From assembly GCF_042678385.1 (NCBI RefSeq), contig NZ_JBHUDY010000001.1, forward strand, positions 2,418,001-2,482,000: a stretch of 64,000 nucleotides of DNA, in the 5' to 3' direction. Source of the stretch: Sphingomonas_B tabacisoli. GTDB lineage: Bacteria; Pseudomonadota; Alphaproteobacteria; Sphingomonadales; Sphingomonadaceae. Below are positions 62,752 through 64,000 of this stretch, piece by piece. Within the stretch, counting starts at the first letter, position 1, and each line of letters opens with the position of its first letter. Position numbers and translations under genes: made by a program. The notes beneath the pieces were generated by a model. It did no database searches. It had not been told where the DNA came from and saw nothing but the letters and a program-made list of their open reading frames with translations.

Positions 62752-63843
62752 TTGCAGCTCATTAGATGCAGCGCCCCCGCGGGTCAAAGAGAGGTCCTCT
62801 GGATTGCGAGGATGGGCGGCGTAATCTACGGGATCCCACGACTGGGTTCGCGAGCGACAATGCACTTCACTACACTGCGCTATCTGGCCGCTCGCAATCG
62901 CGGACACACTTCCGACGATGCCGTTCAGCCAGTGGAGCGCGCGCTCTCTGAATGTGGTGTGCGAGGCGTCAACAACGATGCCGGTTTAATTCGCCTTGCC
63001 GGCAAGGTTGCGGCACGATCCGGCCTCTATCGGCGCCTCACCTCCTATTCGAACGTGGCGTATCTCGTACCCATGATGGGGCCGTGCTTTTATCGAACAT
63101 TCCCCCAAGCGCTTTTCGCCGAAGTCGTTCCCTTCGCCTTCGACTGCTGGCCGCCGGAATTCGGTCGCTGGACGCACCTGCTTCGCACGCTGAAGGTTCG
63201 AACGGCTTTGTTCACCGCTCGTCAGGCAGCCGAGGAGATGCGGGAGCGCGTGCCTGGCCTGGACGCGCTCTGGCTTCCTGAAGCTGTCGACTCCGCGTTC
63301 TTCGATCCAGCCCGGCCGCTCGCAGCGAGAAACGTCGACGTCCTTGAACTCGGGCGCCGGTGGGATTGGTATCATGACGCGATCGCCGGTCATTGCAGGG
63401 ATCGGGAGTATGTCCATCGGTATCAGCAAACGCCCACGTCGCTGGTGTTTGCGGGTCGCCAAGCGCTGAAGGCGGGTCTGGAGGATACCAAGCTTTTGGT
63501 ATGCCTACCGTCTTCGCTTACGCATCCCTCTCGCTCCGGCAATATCGAGACTCTCACCCTGCGCTATCTGGAAGGGATGGCTGCGGGTTGCCTGATCTTG
63601 GGCCGCTGCCCTTCGGAGTTGCAGGATTTGTTCGGCTACGATCCCGTGATACCAATCGACACTGGTGACCCCACAGGGCAGCTCGACCGGCTCTTGGCCA
63701 ACCTGCACCAGCATCAGCAGCTCGTCGCCCGCAACCTTGCCCGACTGCATGAGGTCGGCACATGGACGTTCCGCATGGCGACGGCGCTGGGGCTGCTGGA
63801 GGAGCGCGGCTATCGGGCTTCCGTGACGGCTCAGCGGCGCTAG
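62752..63843 (+). CDS. Glycosyltransferase (CgeB/DUF3880-like), start uncertain
   Basis: 363 aa from TTG 62752; ATG 62812 and 62860 are alternatives. VLWIARMGGVIYGIPRLGSR at the N-terminus resembles the start of GT-B enzymes, which favours the longer form, but its Shine-Dalgarno is weak. The C-terminal half shows KLLVCLPSSLTHPSRSGNIE, TLRYLEGMAAGCLILG and PSELQDLFG, characteristic of CgeB/Glyco_trans_1_2 proteins that add sugars in surface polysaccharides. It is followed 19 bp later by the truncated GT2 gene. Confidence 0.75.
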   Translation: MQLIRCSAPAGQREVLWIARMGGVIYGIPRLGSRATMHFTTLRYLAARNRGHTSDDAVQPVERALSECGVRGVNNDAGLIRLAGKVAARSGLYRRLTSYSNVAYLVPMMGPCFYRTFPQALFAEVVPFAFDCWPPEFGRWTHLLRTLKVRTALFTARQAAEEMRERVPGLDALWLPEAVDSAFFDPARPLAARNVDVLELGRRWDWYHDAIAGHCRDREYVHRYQQTPTSLVFAGRQALKAGLEDTKLLVCLPSSLTHPSRSGNIETLTLRYLEGMAAGCLILGRCPSELQDLFGYDPVIPIDTGDPTGQLDRLLANLHQHQQLVARNLARLHEVGTWTFRMATALGLLEERGYRASVTAQRR

Positions 63844-63862
63844 AACCGGATTGGAGCTGTAC

Positions 63863-64000
63863 GTGCCTTTGCTGACCATTGTGACTGTGTGTTATCGCAA
63901 TCCCGCAGATCTTCGTGCCACGCTTGAGAGTGCACCAGACCTGTTGGCCGCGGATAGAATCGAATGGCTGATCGTCGACGGATCGCCGGATGACTCTTGT
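63863..64000 (+). CDS. Family 2 glycosyltransferase, cut by the window end
   Basis: The first 46 codons are visible: MPLLTIVTVCYRNPADLRAT, then EWLIVDGSPDDS, which is the GT2 start (TxVTVxYxN, and the nucleotide-binding IVDG-SxDD). GTG 63863 is chosen with GGAG six bases upstream. The rest, including the catalytic base region, lies outside the window. Confidence 0.75.
   Translation, partial: MPLLTIVTVCYRNPADLRATLESAPDLLAADRIEWLIVDGSPDDSC

Overview
The window looks like chromosomal DNA of a sphingomonad (Alphaproteobacteria, Sphingomonadales). Support: high G+C in most of it, several secreted proteins ending in the sphingomonad-type PEPxxWAMM/PEPxxWALM sorting tail followed by a TM helix and an Arg cluster, a large TonB-dependent receptor, an ArsR-methyltransferase (SahR-type) regulator heading a metF-metH operon with split metH, MucR-like DNA-binding sequence, and abundant short palindromic repeats of the kinds common in sphingomonads (cores GAGCTTGTCGAAG, GCGAAGTCGAG, CCCCGGCGAAGGCC). 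No rRNA, tRNA, CRISPR array, transposase, integrase or phage gene was seen.

Layout. 0-4.1 kb: tail of an OmpR-type regulator, glutaminase glsA, then a Gfo/Idh oxidoreductase divergent from a coupled aldo/keto reductase + SsuD-like flavin monooxygenase pair. 4.1-9.9 kb: sahR-metF-metH(N)-metH(C) methionine operon behind a perfect 16-bp palindrome. 9.9-24 kb: four PEP-CTERM proteins scattered among galTK, mltG, two zinc metalloproteases, a HerA-like ATPase and a nitrilase. 24-34 kb: prfC, an orphan LytS-type kinase, amidohydrolase + thioesterase, a chrA-DUF3147-SOD operon, a periplasmic M3 peptidase. 34-43 kb: TonB receptor, then a regulatory block (TetR-MucR hybrid, MocR-like regulator without its PLP lysine, LytS/LytTR pair), arsC-like gene and DedA. 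43-49 kb: kup, S9 peptidase, galU, msrA and a small secreted/membrane protein.

49.2 kb to the end is an exopolysaccharide locus of visibly lower G+C: a polyprenyl glycosylphosphotransferase that starts repeat-unit synthesis, at least four glycosyltransferases (one cut by the window end), a Wzx-like flippase, and GDP-sugar genes: gmd, a ColD-like 3-dehydratase with His-His in place of the PLP lysine, an RmlD-like SDR, a GDP-fucose synthase/ColC homologue and a NudK-like Nudix hydrolase. Together these suggest GDP-fucose and/or a GDP-3,6-dideoxyhexose such as colitose. Embedded in it is a 668-residue protein joining six copies of a glycosyltransferase-associated ~38-residue repeat to RTX calcium-binding repeats, behind a candidate general-stress (EcfG) promoter.

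The most unusual signals are: palindromic repeats that sit in frame inside two genes (the metH C-terminal gene and the ATPase) and between the metH halves, where one seems to supply the ribosome binding site; two candidate small RNAs (10.79-10.89 kb plus strand with an EcfG-like promoter; 26.69-26.86 kb minus strand); and the regulators and enzymes with altered key residues. All functions are inferred from reading the sequence; no searches were run.
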